Assembly (NCBI GenBank): GCA_009787485.1
Contig: WQWP01000139.1
Coordinates: forward strand, 1-5,771
Length of the DNA: 5,771 nt
From: Lentimicrobiaceae bacterium
GTDB lineage: Bacteria > Bacteroidota > Bacteroidia > Bacteroidales > WCHB1-69
Direction of reading: 5' to 3'
Of the stretch, positions 5,315-5,771 are shown piece after piece; position 1 is the stretch's first letter, and each line of letters starts with the position of its first letter. Both the position numbers and the translations under genes were made by a program. Below the pieces are notes generated by a model. The model worked only from the letters and a program-made list of their open reading frames with translations, ran no database searches and had not been told where the DNA came from.

Positions 5315-5771
5315 ATGAACAAGATATTGAAAATAGATAAGGATATTGTTTTGAAACAATTAATATTGGATGATTATAAGGATATTTTTAATGCAATCAA
5401 TAATCAAAGAGAATATTTGGGAAAATGGTTGCCTTTTGTTGAGTTTACAAAAGAACCCGATGATTCGAAGAAATTTGTTGAAATGACAGTAAGTTTACCG
5501 GAAGATAGATTTGAATATGTGTTTACAATTCGCTATAAAAATCAATTCGGAGGGTTAATAGGTTTTAAATGTACCGATAAAGGAAATAAAAAAACAGAAA
5601 TTGGTTATTGGATTTCCGAAAATTTGCAAGGAAAAGGAATTGTAACAAAATCTGTCAAAAGGCTTTGCGATTTTGCATTTGACGAATTAGGTATGAATCG
5701 AATACAAATTAAATGTGCAGTTAAAAATGAAAAAAGTAAATCTATTCCTAAACGATTAGGGTTTATATTTG
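5315..5771 (+). CDS. GNAT-family N-acetyltransferase, RimJ/RimL type (3' end beyond window)
   Basis: The first 152 residues of a GNAT acetyltransferase are present, and the reading frame is still open at the window edge. Family features are the N-terminal substrate region with REYLGKWLPFVE (32-43), IGYWISENLQGKGIVT (96-111), in which QGKG at 105-108 is the acetyl-CoA pyrophosphate-binding loop, and NEKSKSIPKRLGF (138-150), the usual motif late in the domain. The N-terminal pattern resembles the ribosomal-protein serine acetyltransferase branch (RimL/YdaF-like), but the substrate cannot be told. It follows the permease by 35 nt across a heptamer repeat, in the same direction. It is probably not part of the exporter, and may be where the operon ends or where a second permease gene was displaced. 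The ATG at 5315 gives a natural start. Confidence 0.88.
   Translation, partial: MNKILKIDKDIVLKQLILDDYKDIFNAINNQREYLGKWLPFVEFTKEPDDSKKFVEMTVSLPEDRFEYVFTIRYKNQFGGLIGFKCTDKGNKKTEIGYWISENLQGKGIVTKSVKRLCDFAFDELGMNRIQIKCAVKNEKSKSIPKRLGFIF

Overview
The window looks like part of a Bacteroidota (Bacteroidetes) genome. It is AT-rich and the genes are packed on the + strand. The start codons follow A/T-rich leaders with no Shine-Dalgarno sequence. The intergenic spacers carry tandem AATT-containing heptamers and REP-like palindromes of a kind I associate with this phylum. That assignment rests on style and protein families, not on a marker gene.

The backbone is an operon for a YbhGFSR-type ABC exporter: a HlyD-family lipoprotein adaptor (151-1098), a first ABC ATPase (1204-2127), a second ABC ATPase (2964-3707) and an ABC-2 permease (4140-5279). 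A GNAT acetyltransferase of the RimJ/RimL type (5315 to beyond the window end) follows. The two ATPases match the two halves of the single-chain E. coli YbhF. Their degenerate motifs are complementary: together they should form one normal and one degenerate ATP site. Only one permease is visible, where E. coli has two (YbhS and YbhR).

Two four-helix-bundle (S23/IVP/Avd-like) genes interrupt this backbone. The first (2203-2934), with a C-terminal topoisomerase-type zinc finger, lies between the ATPases and is preceded by a hairpin built from 9-nt units. The second (3737-4120) lies between ATPase 2 and the permease. It is enclosed by a near-perfect 33-nt inverted repeat (31/33 matches, with a 25-nt perfect core) made of AATTNNN heptamers. 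The right arm encodes the protein's last eight residues and its stop codon.

The same heptamer family recurs at most other gene junctions (1078-1115, 5281-5308). It also occurs in frame inside three exporter genes: the HlyD signal peptide (184-224), the ATPase 1 C-terminal region (1988-2074) and the permease extracytoplasmic domain (4555-4637). The two largest intragenic copies are hairpins whose heptamers largely avoid the stop codons found in the intergenic version.

The best candidate for a new system is therefore a family of heptamer-repeat hairpin elements, one copy of which carries an IVP-like four-helix-bundle gene in its loop. This resembles the intervening sequences of bacterial 23S rRNA genes, but sits in a protein-coding operon. 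Mobility and mechanism are inference.
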